Source of the DNA: Alphaproteobacteria bacterium
GTDB taxonomy: Bacteria > Pseudomonadota > Alphaproteobacteria > Rs-D84
DNA length: 32,247 bases
Direction: 5' to 3'
Assembly: GCA_017642565.1 (NCBI GenBank)
Contig: JAGCOU010000041.1
Span: 1 to 32,247, forward strand
A model generated the notes under the pieces. The model saw only the letters and a program-made list of their open reading frames with translations, ran no database searches and was not told the origin of the DNA. The position numbers were made by a program, and so were the translations under genes. Positions 1 to 7,980 of this stretch are shown piece by piece. The number at the start of each line of letters is the position of its first letter. Positions within the stretch are counted from its first letter, which is position 1.

Positions 1-767
1 CCCAATACAGGTTGCAAATTGCCATCACTTTCAAATTTAGCATTTGGGCTGCTGGTTGAATCTTTGTCGTCGTGACCCGCCATTACAGACAGCAACAATG
101 CGGCATCTTCAACCGTTCTGGTAATTGGACCCGGAGTGTCCAAACTTGACGCAAATGCAACGCATCCCCAACGAGAACATAAACCGTATGTAGGTTTTAA
201 ACCAACCAAACCTGTGATTGAACATGGAAAACGGATAGAACCACCTGTATCTGTTCCTGTGGCTGCTATTGCCAAGCCAGATGCAACGGCACTGGTTGAA
301 CCACCAGAAGAACCACCTGCGGTTAATCTTTTTTCGATTTGCCATGGACTAACAGGGGCACCAAAATAGGAAGTTTTTGAAAATGTTCCCATTGCGAATT
401 CGTCCAAATTTGATTTGCCCAATAATACTGTTCCTGCATCAATGAATTTTTGAGAAATAGTTGATTCATATTGTGGAACGAAATTTTCAAGCATATGTGA
501 TGCCGCAGTTGTACGAATGCCACGCGTTGCAAACAAATCTTTCATTGCAATAGGCATACCATCTAATGCCAATGTGTTCCCGTTGGCGTATCTTTCATCT
601 GATTTAGCAGCATCTTCCAAAGCACGTTCTGGTGTATTTGTAATATAGCAATTTAATTGTTTGCCATATTTTTCAATACGTGCCAAATATGCGCGTGTTA
701 ATTCAGTCGCACTGATTTCGCGAGATTTTAATTTTTCTAGTGCTTGTTTTATAGTCAGGTTTATCAT
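1..767 (-). CDS. gatA: Aspartyl/glutamyl-tRNA amidotransferase subunit A (partial, 3' end beyond the left edge)
   Basis: GatA is the amidase subunit of the GatCAB complex, which converts mis-acylated Glu-tRNA(Gln) and Asp-tRNA(Asn) to the amidated forms by hydrolysing glutamine. The first 255 codons are in the window and give the amidase-signature core. The catalytic Lys is at residue 76 (PIAMKDLF), the cis-Ser at about 153 in GGSSGGS, and the nucleophilic Ser at 177 in GTDTGGS; this matches the family's Ser-cisSer-Lys spacing. The ATG at 767 follows an AGGA-type ribosome site and lies 8 bases after the stop of the upstream gene, so gatA appears to be the last of four co-transcribed genes (gatC, two unknowns, gatA). 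gatB is not in the window. The reading frame is open to base 1, so the gene is cut by the window edge, not broken. Confidence 0.95.
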   Translation of the reverse strand, partial: MINLTIKQALEKLKSREISATELTRAYLARIEKYGKQLNCYITNTPERALEDAAKSDERYANGNTLALDGMPIAMKDLFATRGIRTTAASHMLENFVPQYESTISQKFIDAGTVLLGKSNLDEFAMGTFSKTSYFGAPVSPWQIEKRLTAGGSSGGSTSAVASGLAIAATGTDTGGSIRFPCSITGLVGLKPTYGLCSRWGCVAFASSLDTPGPITRTVEDAALLLSVMAGHDDKDSTSSPNAKFESDGNLQPVL

Positions 768-775
768 TTTCGTTC

Positions 776-1663
776 CTATTTTTTGTTTGTGTGTTCAAGT
801 TTTTGGATTAACTGATACGGTAACGCTGTTGTTCCTCTGGCTTTTATAAATTCCATAACATCACTTAATATTTGTATGTTATAGTATTCTTGTAAGCAGT
901 CTACTATATATTTAGAGACCCCTAATTTTTTTACAGGCATATTTAATTGCCTTTTTGTTAGTATATATTTTTTCGATTCATCTTGGTGGTTCTTTGGAAA
1001 TAAAAATTCACCAATATATTTTCTAATCAAAGGATTATGGCATTCGCCGTTACGAACACATTGTGTACAGCTGTAGTTGCAACATATGGGATTACCAAAA
1101 CCATAAGTGGCAGATGGAGAAAGAGATTGGATGGGACATGACATATGTTCCTTGTGTTCTGAGCCGTGATAATCTGGGTTAATTTTTATTATTAATTGAT
1201 CCTTTTTTGCACCATCAGCAAGTTTTCTAAGTTGTGATATTTTTGGGGTATTCCATAAACTTATTTGTATTTCTTCCAAATTATAAGATACACTAAAACC
1301 ACAACGTGTTGTTTCTTTGGAATTAATATTTTTAATTGTGTTTAAATAATCTTGTATTTCTTGTGGGGATTTGCGTGTCCTATAATCGCCACTATAATCA
1401 TAATTACGTGGTGATGTTAAAAGGACATTAGTTTCACGCCAAGAATATTCGTGCAAACAATCAAAAAAGTTTCGTTCAAATTCGTCGAAATTGATATTGT
1501 TCTTTTCACATAATTTTTTTAATTTGTCGGAATCAAAGATTGCAGACAAATCATGTACGGTATCAATCCCATTTGATAATAAAATATTTGTGATATGTTC
1601 AGGCATACCAAGATATTTGATTTTTATGTTTGCTTCGTCAAATGTTAAACCGCATATAGCCAT
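776..1663 (-). CDS. Unrecognised cysteine-rich protein with RpoA-CTD/HhH-like ends, inside the gat operon
   Basis: A 295-residue soluble protein that I do not recognise. Both ends resemble the helix-hairpin pattern of the RNA polymerase alpha C-terminal domain (short Leu/Gly turn, then 'DTVHDL' near residues 34-39 and 'LGVSKYIVDCLQ' near 247-258). This is a pattern resemblance, not a firm domain call. Between them lies a Cys cluster at about residues 193-208 (CC-x3-C-x2-C-x5-C) that could bind a metal. No signal peptide or membrane segment is visible. The gene sits between the 133-residue gene (14-base gap) and gatA (8-base gap) on the same strand and is probably co-transcribed with gatCA. 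An AAGGA ribosome site lies about 11 bases before the ATG. The function is unknown; a nucleic-acid-binding role is only suggested by the HhH-like ends. Confidence 0.8.
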   Translation of the reverse strand: MAICGLTFDEANIKIKYLGMPEHITNILLSNGIDTVHDLSAIFDSDKLKKLCEKNNINFDEFERNFFDCLHEYSWRETNVLLTSPRNYDYSGDYRTRKSPQEIQDYLNTIKNINSKETTRCGFSVSYNLEEIQISLWNTPKISQLRKLADGAKKDQLIIKINPDYHGSEHKEHMSCPIQSLSPSATYGFGNPICCNYSCTQCVRNGECHNPLIRKYIGEFLFPKNHQDESKKYILTKRQLNMPVKKLGVSKYIVDCLQEYYNIQILSDVMEFIKARGTTALPYQLIQKLEHTNKK

Positions 1664-1677
1664 GTGTTTATAATTCC

Positions 1678-2079
1678 TTATCTCGTTTTATATTTGTTGG
1701 GATACAATTTGTGCGCGATTTTATAGGGGCATTTCCCTTTGCGCATGTTGTCGATACAGTCCCAAATACTGTGATGTTGTTCTGGTTTTTTTGTGCAATG
1801 GAATTTGATATCATCACAAAATATGTGTGCTTTCTTTATCATAGGAATTCCTGCACCAGTAAAATTATATTGTTCCGTTTCAATATGCATATTTATTAAA
1901 CAGTTGCAAACTTTGGCATCTTTTAATTGTGAAAGCGTTTTCTTGGTAATGCGTATTTTGTTGTTGGAACGGCCGTCATAAAAATAGCCAGAACGATGTA
2001 TCCAAGATGGATGCCCTTGGACATTTAAATCCAAAGACCATAATCTGTATATGTGCTTGGTCGTTCTTTTCTTTATCAT
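1678..2079 (-). CDS. Unrecognised small Cys-rich protein directly downstream of gatC
   Basis: A 133-residue basic protein with no recognised domain. It has six cysteines, including a CNC pair near residue 58, C-x5-C near 87-93 (FCDDIKFHC) and C-x7-C near 107-115, so it might be a small zinc-binding protein. There are no membrane segments. The ATG at 2079 lies 2 bases after the gatC stop, and its ribosome site (GGGGA) is inside the last gatC codons, so translation is probably coupled to gatC. With the next gene it makes a two-gene insertion between gatC and gatA. I infer a real gene from its coupling and full-length frame; I cannot assign a function. Confidence 0.75.
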   Translation of the reverse strand: MIKKRTTKHIYRLWSLDLNVQGHPSWIHRSGYFYDGRSNNKIRITKKTLSQLKDAKVCNCLINMHIETEQYNFTGAGIPMIKKAHIFCDDIKFHCTKKPEQHHSIWDCIDNMRKGKCPYKIAHKLYPNKYKTR

Positions 2080-2081
2080 TG

Positions 2082-2378
2082 TTAATCCCCGTCCATAACC
2101 TTTGGTACTGCAAAATAACCACGAGATACGCCAGCAGTGTCTGGGTCATTAGCCAATATTTTATCGCGCATATTCGGTTCGGTTACAATATCTTCGCGCA
2201 ACGGCAATTTATGTTCCGCAGGGGATAACATAGGTTTTACACCAGTTGTATCAATCTTTTGTAATTTATCCAACCATTCGACAACGCTGTCTATGTTCAT
2301 TTTTTCCAATTTTTCATCAGGAATATCGATTTTTACTAAATCTGCAAATTTATGTAATTGTTGCTTGCTAAATGCCAT
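2082..2378 (-). CDS. gatC: Aspartyl/glutamyl-tRNA amidotransferase subunit C
   Basis: GatC is the small subunit that wraps the GatA-GatB interface and stabilises the tRNA-dependent amidotransferase. The 98-residue length matches the family (about 95-100). The usual pattern is visible: an N-terminal helical part (LHKFADLVKIDIPDEKLEKM), a 'VVEWLDKLQKIDTTGVKPM' segment, and the C-terminal 'LREDIVTEP' and 'GYFAVPKVM' motifs. It is the first gene of a minus-strand operon in which two unknown genes separate it from gatA. An AGGACA ribosome site precedes the ATG. Confidence 0.95.
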   Translation of the reverse strand: MAFSKQQLHKFADLVKIDIPDEKLEKMNIDSVVEWLDKLQKIDTTGVKPMLSPAEHKLPLREDIVTEPNMRDKILANDPDTAGVSRGYFAVPKVMDGD

Positions 2379-2461
2379 TTTCTTGTCCTATTGTTTCAAA
2401 GCATGAAAATTATACAATGATTTTGCTTAAATTCAAGGTTTTTTCTGTGCAAAACAAACAT

Positions 2462-2773
2462 TTATCTTGGTTGTCTGCGCTGGTTGTTAATATAGTTTTG
2501 TAAAAATTTATCGTCTATCATGTTTTTGAATGTTGGACTGTTTGTATACCTGGGGTCTGAGACAATAAGACCGATAATACCAACTTGTTCGCCCACAGAA
2601 TATGAAAATTTTCCATTATACTTGTTTAGCGCGCCGATTTCCCATGGATATTTGTCTGTGCGATACATTTCTATTTGATATTCTACATATTCTGATGTGC
2701 GAGCCAAATCTACTGGTATCATACATGTATTACATGCAGTGATTGATATTTGACCTGTGATTTTATATTTCAT
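2462..2773 (-). CDS. Small hypothetical protein upstream of the gat operon
   Basis: A 103-residue protein that I do not recognise. The first half contains ITACNTCMIPVDLA, a possible two-Cys motif (C-x2-C), followed by a beta-rich stretch and a charged C-terminus. No signal peptide or membrane segment is seen. It is divergent from ruvX, with about 70 bases between the two starts, and lies 83 bases upstream of gatC on the same strand, so it could be its own transcript or the first gene of the gat operon. The complete frame and position between real genes support it being coding, without a function. Confidence 0.6.
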   Translation of the reverse strand: MKYKITGQISITACNTCMIPVDLARTSEYVEYQIEMYRTDKYPWEIGALNKYNGKFSYSVGEQVGIIGLIVSDPRYTNSPTFKNMIDDKFLQNYINNQRRQPR

Positions 2774-2843
2774 GTCTGTGCCTTTTTTTAAACTTGTAAA
2801 ATATTATTTGTCGTATATACTTTCAATGTAAAAGGACTGTACA

Positions 2844-3290
2844 ATGATTTTATGTGATTGCAAGGATTTTCCGCGAATTGGACGCATAATTGGTTTAGAT
2901 TGGGGGTTGCGCAGATGTGGTGTGGCTGTCGCAGATGAAAATCGCGGATTTGTGTTCACTAGACCCCAATTAAATGTTAAAAGTCAGGATGAATTGATTA
3001 AGAATGTTTTAACAATTATTGCAGAAGATAGGCCTGTTGGGTTGGTTATTGGTTTGCCACTTCACGCTGATGGCAGTGATAGTGATACTACAAAATTGGT
3101 TCGTGAATTTGCTGATTTGTTATCTAAACAAACAGATTTGCCTATAATTTTTGTTGAAGAAAATTTAACAAGTGCCGCAGCCCAAGAAGAAATAGGGCGC
3201 AAAAGCATCACAAAAATTAAACAAGAACTGGATTCTGTGTCAGCTAAAATAATCCTTGAAAACGCAATCGCTTTGTTAAAAAGACTTTAA
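2844..3290 (+). CDS. ruvX: YqgF/RuvX-type Holliday-junction resolvase homologue / pre-16S rRNA nuclease
   Basis: RuvX (YqgF) family proteins have an RNase H-like fold; members are implicated in 16S rRNA 5'-end maturation and Holliday junction processing. The 148-residue length is typical. Visible motifs are the first acidic strand 'IGLDWGLRRCGVAVAD' (Asp19), 'GLVIGLPLHADGSDS', and the C-terminal 'LDSVSAKIILE' with the last acidic residue. The usual 'DERLST' motif reads 'EENLTS', a conservative Asp-to-Glu change. The ATG at 2844 has an AAAGGA site 7 bases upstream. The 3' end overlaps the convergent permease gene by 4 bases. Confidence 0.92.
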   Translation: MILCDCKDFPRIGRIIGLDWGLRRCGVAVADENRGFVFTRPQLNVKSQDELIKNVLTIIAEDRPVGLVIGLPLHADGSDSDTTKLVREFADLLSKQTDLPIIFVEENLTSAAAQEEIGRKSITKIKQELDSVSAKIILENAIALLKRL

Positions 3291-4333
3291 TCATTCGGTG
3301 TTTCGTCTGGTATTTTTCCATCTGTGGACAGCAATGTTGCAATCCAACGCGTAGATTCAAACTGTGCCGTAGTGATATAGATTCCTGCCAAAATAGGAAC
3401 ACTGAAGAACATCCCGGCGGGTCCCCAAATCATTCCCCAAAATACCAAGTTTATTAAGATTGCTAATGTAGAGATATTCAATGTTTTTCCAGTTAATTTT
3501 GGGTCTATGATGTTGCCAAAAACGATTTCTATGACGATTAATGAAATCGCAGTGAATAACGCTAGGTGCCAAGAATCGCCACTTATCAAAGCATAGGCAA
3601 TTGGTAAAGCACAGGCAAGTATTGAACCAATTGTTGGAATATAATTCAATATAAAGATTATAAACGCCCATACTGTCGCGTATTCAAGCCCGATGATTTT
3701 TAATGATATATATGCACATAAACCAGTAGCAGCAGATATAGCTGTTTTGGTAAATAAATATTTTTTCATATTTTCATCAATGCTGTTCAATATATAACGC
3801 AATTTTTTTGCCTTGATTCTAGACAAAGGCATAGCATCTATTTTTTTATTGAAAGAACTTTGTTCAACAAACATGAATATCAAATATATCAAAACCATGC
3901 CGGTTGATGTTGCTATTCCTGCCAAAGATGTGCCTATGTAGCCCGCGATTTGTGGCAGGTTTGGAATTAAGTTTATGTCTATGTCAACACCGAATTTGTT
4001 CGAGATGAATTGACTGAATATAAATAATTTTTCTTGTAATATAGGTGTTGCATTATAAAGTTCTGCCAACATAGGTTTTATTTGTGTTGCAAACAAATAT
4101 ATAATGCCACCAACAGTTGCTACGGATAATATATTTGATATAAAAGTAAATATTTTCGAAGGCAATTTACAAGAATTAAAGTTCGCTTTATAACATGGCA
4201 TTATTTTTCTGTAATAAGCCGATATAGCGTTTAATAAATACCATAAAAATGTCGCAAATAATATCGGTATAAATATAGATCGACCTATCCATAAAAGAAA
4301 TATTAATGCTATGAAGAAAACTAAATTATTCAT
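3287..4333 (-). CDS. AI-2E / PerM-family membrane permease
   Basis: A 348-residue integral membrane protein of the AI-2 exporter (PerM/TqsA/YdiK-like) family, whose characterised members export signals or drive cation antiport; the substrate here cannot be told. The family layout is seen: two or three N-terminal hydrophobic segments, a central soluble region (about residues 85-145), and a C-terminal bundle with 'FILNYIPTIGSILA' and 'GNIIDPKLTGKTLNIS', both characteristic of the family. It is the last gene of a minus-strand cluster with sufB and sufC, 16 bases after the upstream membrane protein gene. Its stop overlaps that of convergent ruvX by 4 bases. Confidence 0.9.
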   Translation of the reverse strand: MNNLVFFIALIFLLWIGRSIFIPILFATFLWYLLNAISAYYRKIMPCYKANFNSCKLPSKIFTFISNILSVATVGGIIYLFATQIKPMLAELYNATPILQEKLFIFSQFISNKFGVDIDINLIPNLPQIAGYIGTSLAGIATSTGMVLIYLIFMFVEQSSFNKKIDAMPLSRIKAKKLRYILNSIDENMKKYLFTKTAISAATGLCAYISLKIIGLEYATVWAFIIFILNYIPTIGSILACALPIAYALISGDSWHLALFTAISLIVIEIVFGNIIDPKLTGKTLNISTLAILINLVFWGMIWGPAGMFFSVPILAGIYITTAQFESTRWIATLLSTDGKIPDETPND

Positions 4334-4349
4334 ACAGTTTACCTTTCAG

Positions 4350-5210
4350 TTAAAAAAGACGTGTTTGTGTAAGAATAGCAAGTATTAACGCCAAATTTAT
4401 CCCTATGGCAGTCAACGCATATCCATGACGAATGTCTTTGAAGAAATCTGCCTTGCGTTTTGTATACCACAAAGCAAACAGTAACAATAATGTTCCAGAC
4501 CATATAACTGTTGGGATGCCTGTGATAAAGCATTTACAGAACAATAAAAACAAAAATGCTACCAATGTATTATTAAAATTCGCCAAGACCCAATCATTTA
4601 ATTTACTAAACCATTTGCATTTGATTTGTAAATTTGGTTTGACAGATGTTGTTCCTTTGAATAAATAGCCTGGCGTCCATAACAAAAAGAATCCGAACGG
4701 CATAGATAAAATTGTCTTCCATGTTGATATACCGAGTGTTTTGCAGCGTTTGTATTTTGCATAAATACCAGCAATAGAAACACCCAACAGATATGCAGAT
4801 AAAATTAATAATAATGTGAATAGTATAAAGAAAATAGTCGGGTGCATTAAATATGCCATCATTATTTTCATCTTTAATGCGTTGCCATTTGAACCTAGGC
4901 CAAGAATAGCAATAAACGATGAAAGAATCCCAATTAAAGACGCGGCATTCGTTATAGCAACAAAATCATTTTGATGTATATCATCATGTGGTAATTTCTT
5001 TATCAGATACCAAACAGAAAATACAAAAGTAAAGACAAGGCACATGTACATTATTAACATAGAGTCCAGGTTTAATACAGTTTGTACCGCAGAAAATATT
5101 AAACTTAGTATTAACCCAAGTCCTAGAAACATAACGGAAAACATTAATGGTTTACTTAAAACCCAAGTTTTCAATTGATTTTGTTTTTCTTGTCTTTTTG
5201 TTTTTTGCAT
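4350..5210 (-). CDS. Unrecognised polytopic membrane protein in the suf cluster
   Basis: A 286-residue protein with roughly eight hydrophobic segments (about residues 21-44, 50-70, 87-105, 122-150, 165-181, 212-230, 231-250, 264-281) and a basic, soluble N-terminus (MQKTKRQEKQ). I do not recognise a family. An AAAGGAC ribosome site precedes the ATG at 5210. It lies 35 bases after sufC and 16 bases before the permease gene on the same strand, so it is likely co-transcribed with them. Whether this position reflects a role in Fe-S metabolism is unknown. Confidence 0.75.
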   Translation of the reverse strand: MQKTKRQEKQNQLKTWVLSKPLMFSVMFLGLGLILSLIFSAVQTVLNLDSMLIMYMCLVFTFVFSVWYLIKKLPHDDIHQNDFVAITNAASLIGILSSFIAILGLGSNGNALKMKIMMAYLMHPTIFFILFTLLLILSAYLLGVSIAGIYAKYKRCKTLGISTWKTILSMPFGFFLLWTPGYLFKGTTSVKPNLQIKCKWFSKLNDWVLANFNNTLVAFLFLLFCKCFITGIPTVIWSGTLLLLFALWYTKRKADFFKDIRHGYALTAIGINLALILAILTQTRLF

Positions 5211-5245
5211 AAGGTGTCCTTTTGGTTATATTTCTTATATCAGTC

Positions 5246-5923
5246 TTAGTTTATCACAATTTTGCCATCAAATAAAGTAGTAGTTTGTGTTATGTTAATC
5301 GCCGAAGAAAAACTATCTTGGTGTGATATAAATAAAAATGTGGTATCTGGCATTTTGTTTATCGTGTCGATAATTTGTTTTTGAACATTTTTGTCTGCGC
5401 CAGAATCTGGTTCATCAAGAATAGCAAACTTTGGTTGCGTTAACAGTAATCGCAACAGCATAATTCTTTTGCGTTCGCCACCTGAAAAACCGACATTCAC
5501 ACAGCGGTTAAGCCAATCTTTGGGGATATCTAATTCTGTGCGCACAGCCTCTAACTTTTCCAAAAATTCGCCCATAGATAAATCTTTGCCTGAATCAAAA
5601 TGTTTATGAGCAATCATAGAATGTTTTAAAAAACTTAAAATTGTTAATCCTGGAATTTCTGGAACATTTTGAGCGCTTAAAAATATACCTTGTAATGAAC
5701 GAGTGGTGGCGTTTTCTTTGGTTATATCAATGCCATCAAAAATTATTTTTCCTGAATCTATGGTATAAGAAGAATCTCCTGCAATCGTGTTTACCAAAGT
5801 TGATTTTCCAGAACCGTTACGACCAGCAAGGCGATGTCTTGCGCCGTCTTTGATGACCAGATTGATATCTTTTAACAATGGTTTTTTATCCATAGATACA
5901 CAAAGATTTTTTATTTCTAACAT
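5246..5923 (-). CDS. sufC: Fe-S cluster assembly ATPase SufC
   Basis: SufC is the cytosolic ABC-type ATPase that works with SufB and SufD to assemble Fe-S clusters. All ATPase motifs are visible in the 225 residues: Walker A GRNGSGKS (34-41), the family-specific signature 'GFSGGERKR', Walker B with 'FAILDEPDSG', and a switch histidine in 'FISHQ'. It is somewhat shorter than the usual 245-260 residues. It starts 4 bases after the sufB stop and is translationally coupled to it. sufD, sufS and an IscR/SufR regulator are not in the window. Confidence 0.96.
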   Translation of the reverse strand: MLEIKNLCVSMDKKPLLKDINLVIKDGARHRLAGRNGSGKSTLVNTIAGDSSYTIDSGKIIFDGIDITKENATTRSLQGIFLSAQNVPEIPGLTILSFLKHSMIAHKHFDSGKDLSMGEFLEKLEAVRTELDIPKDWLNRCVNVGFSGGERKRIMLLRLLLTQPKFAILDEPDSGADKNVQKQIIDTINKMPDTTFLFISHQDSFSSAINITQTTTLFDGKIVIN

Positions 5924-5927
5924 GTTT

Positions 5928-7271
5928 TTATTCTTTTTTTAAAGCCATTTGAATTAACTGTTTTGATTCTACCAAAAACTCCATAGGTAATCTAGAAATT
6001 ATTGGTGATGCGTTTGCGCCAACAACAAGCGCAACGGCTTCATCTTCTTCCAACCCACTTTGCATGAGATAGAGCAGGGTGTTTTTATCAATTGCACCAG
6101 TTGTTGCTTCGTGAGATTGTTGATTAAGACCATTGGAATGAACAATGGTTGGAATAGTATTTGCAGTGGCATTGTCGCCAAGGATTCGGCTGTCGCATTT
6201 GCAAGCGTTTATGCCGTCTTTGCCAGCAAAAGATACAAGACTGCGAAATGTTTGATGCGAATAATCTGTGGCGATGCCGTATGAAACGATATTTGATTTT
6301 GTATCATTTCCAATATGAATCATTTTTGTTCCTGTATCTGCTTGTTGAATGCCTCGTGTAATAGACAGAGAATAAAAATCACTGTGAGATTTGTCGCCGT
6401 ATAAAATAGTAGACGGATACTTCCAAGTCATACTCGAACCTATTTCAATTTGTGTCCAATCAAGTCCTGCATTTTTATAACATTTTCCGCGTTTAGTCAC
6501 AAAATTTAATATGCCGTTTGCGTCGTGTTTAAAATCGCCGTATACGGCAGAATCTCCCGCATACCAATTTTGAACTGTGGAATATTTTACATAAGCGTTG
6601 TCTTTGACAATGATTTCCACAACGCCACTGTGTAACTGGTGATTTGGTCGGCGAGGAGCGCTGCAACCTTCCATATAAGAAAGCGAAGATTCTTCTTCGG
6701 CTATGATAAGAGTTCTTTCAAATTGTCCTATTTTTGCAGTTTCGATTCTAAAATAACTCGCCAAATCTATAGGACATTTTACGCCACGTGGAATATAAAC
6801 AAATGTTCCGTCTGAAAATACCGCGGCGTTCAGTGCTGCAAAAAAATTATCGTCATATGGAACGACAGTGCCGAGATATTGTCGAACTAAATCAGGGTGT
6901 TTTTCTACTGCTTCTGAAAGGGGTAAAAATATTATACCGAGTTTTTGTAATTCTTCGGTATAAGATGTATGAACAGATTTACTGTCAATCACGGTGTCTG
7001 TCGCCATACCAAGCAGTGCGCGTTGCTCTGCTTCTGGGAGACCCATTTTGTCATAAGTTTCTTTTAATTTCGAATTATCAATTTTTTGTTTTTCGTTGTA
7101 ATAATTCAAAGAATCATAATCTATGGGCGCATAGTCTATTTCAGCCCAGTGCGGTTCTTTCATCTTTTGCCATTTTTCAAAAGCTGACAGCCGCCAGTCT
7201 AATAACCATTCTGGCTCTTTGCGCAAGGATGAAATTTTGCGAATAAGTTTTTCGTTTAATGTTTTTTTCAT
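5928..7271 (-). CDS. sufB: Fe-S cluster assembly scaffold SufB
   Basis: SufB is the scaffold on which the SufBC(D) complex builds Fe-S clusters. The 447 residues show the N-terminal helical part ('RKEPEWLLDWRLSAF'), the beta-helix core with 'FVYIPRGVKCP' and 'EGCSAP', and the C-terminal part. Cys359 in 'ACKCDSRILG' and His387-Glu388 in 'SHEATTG' have the same 28-residue spacing as the essential Cys405 and His433 of the E. coli protein. The start overlaps the stop of the upstream 180-residue gene by 4 bases (ATGA), and no strong ribosome site is present, so translation probably depends on coupling to that gene. Confidence 0.97.
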   Translation of the reverse strand: MKKTLNEKLIRKISSLRKEPEWLLDWRLSAFEKWQKMKEPHWAEIDYAPIDYDSLNYYNEKQKIDNSKLKETYDKMGLPEAEQRALLGMATDTVIDSKSVHTSYTEELQKLGIIFLPLSEAVEKHPDLVRQYLGTVVPYDDNFFAALNAAVFSDGTFVYIPRGVKCPIDLASYFRIETAKIGQFERTLIIAEEESSLSYMEGCSAPRRPNHQLHSGVVEIIVKDNAYVKYSTVQNWYAGDSAVYGDFKHDANGILNFVTKRGKCYKNAGLDWTQIEIGSSMTWKYPSTILYGDKSHSDFYSLSITRGIQQADTGTKMIHIGNDTKSNIVSYGIATDYSHQTFRSLVSFAGKDGINACKCDSRILGDNATANTIPTIVHSNGLNQQSHEATTGAIDKNTLLYLMQSGLEEDEAVALVVGANASPIISRLPMEFLVESKQLIQMALKKE

Positions 7272-7810
7272 TTATCGGTTGATGCTAGTGCTTGTGCTTG
7301 GGCAAAAAATGTTAGAGATTGTCCCAAAAGACCGTCTGTAAATGTTGTCGATAAAATTCCGTCAGTATCAGTTGAAGACATGTGCTGTAAAAACATATTG
7401 GCACGATTCAAATAATGACTGACATTGTGTGAAATGTTTGTATCAAGTTTTATCGCACGACGCAATTTTTCTAAAACAAAAGGATTCTTTGCATATTCGT
7501 CCATAATTCCACCAAGTGCCCGCCAAAGAGGGTGTTCAGAAGTTGTTCGTGGCATGATATCAATGGCAGCCATAATAGGAATCAGGTCTTGTAATAAATC
7601 TTGATAGATAATTTCAGCCTTGTCAGTAGTATCGTTAACGGACATTTTATTTTTGAGTAAATTTTGCATTTTAACAATTAAATTATACTGAAATGTCAAA
7701 GTTTTTGCCATTTCGCGAACGTTCCTGTTGGTGCTTATCGTTAAGAGTAAACCTGCGATTGAACCAAGTGCACAAACCATAAGCACAATTAAAATAATCA
7801 TATCTTCCAT
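7268..7810 (-). CDS. Single-pass membrane-anchored hypothetical protein, first gene of the suf cluster
   Basis: A 180-residue protein with one N-terminal hydrophobic helix (about residues 4-24) followed by a helical, probably cytoplasmic, domain. I do not recognise the family. It opens the minus-strand cluster containing sufB and sufC, and its stop overlaps the sufB start in an ATGA, which implies strict translational coupling and argues for a real gene. A TATACT -10-like hexamer lies on the minus strand about 35-40 bases upstream of the start (near 7850). It replaces the regulator gene often found ahead of suf operons, but it has no visible DNA-binding or Fe-S-binding cysteine motif. Confidence 0.75.
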   Translation of the reverse strand: MEDMIILIVLMVCALGSIAGLLLTISTNRNVREMAKTLTFQYNLIVKMQNLLKNKMSVNDTTDKAEIIYQDLLQDLIPIMAAIDIMPRTTSEHPLWRALGGIMDEYAKNPFVLEKLRRAIKLDTNISHNVSHYLNRANMFLQHMSSTDTDGILSTTFTDGLLGQSLTFFAQAQALASTDK

Positions 7811-7919
7811 GTTGAAAACCTTAATTTTTTGTCTTTACTTGGCTTAGTATAACATGTTTTATCGATTCGTGCGATTTTTTCTCGCATATATTTTTTTGTA
7901 ATTTTTATGTTTTTAAGTC

Positions 7920-7948
7920 TTGCACAGATTCGGTCAAATTGATATAAT
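7920..7948 (+). promoter_or_regulatory. Sigma-70-type promoter of the TcpQ-secretin module
   Basis: TTGCAC (7920-7925), a 17-base spacer and TATAAT (7943-7948), close to the housekeeping consensus. The predicted transcript start near 7955 supports translation from 7981 and not from the upstream in-frame ATGs at 7954 and 7960. Confidence 0.7.
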
Positions 7949-7980
7949 TATAAATGATAATGGAAAAGAAAGGAAAAAAG

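Noticed and set aside
7954..7980. Upstream ATGs (7954, 7960) as the start of the TcpQ-domain protein
   Set aside because: The promoter at 7920-7948 puts the transcript start near 7955, and AAAGGA precedes 7981, where a clean signal peptide begins.
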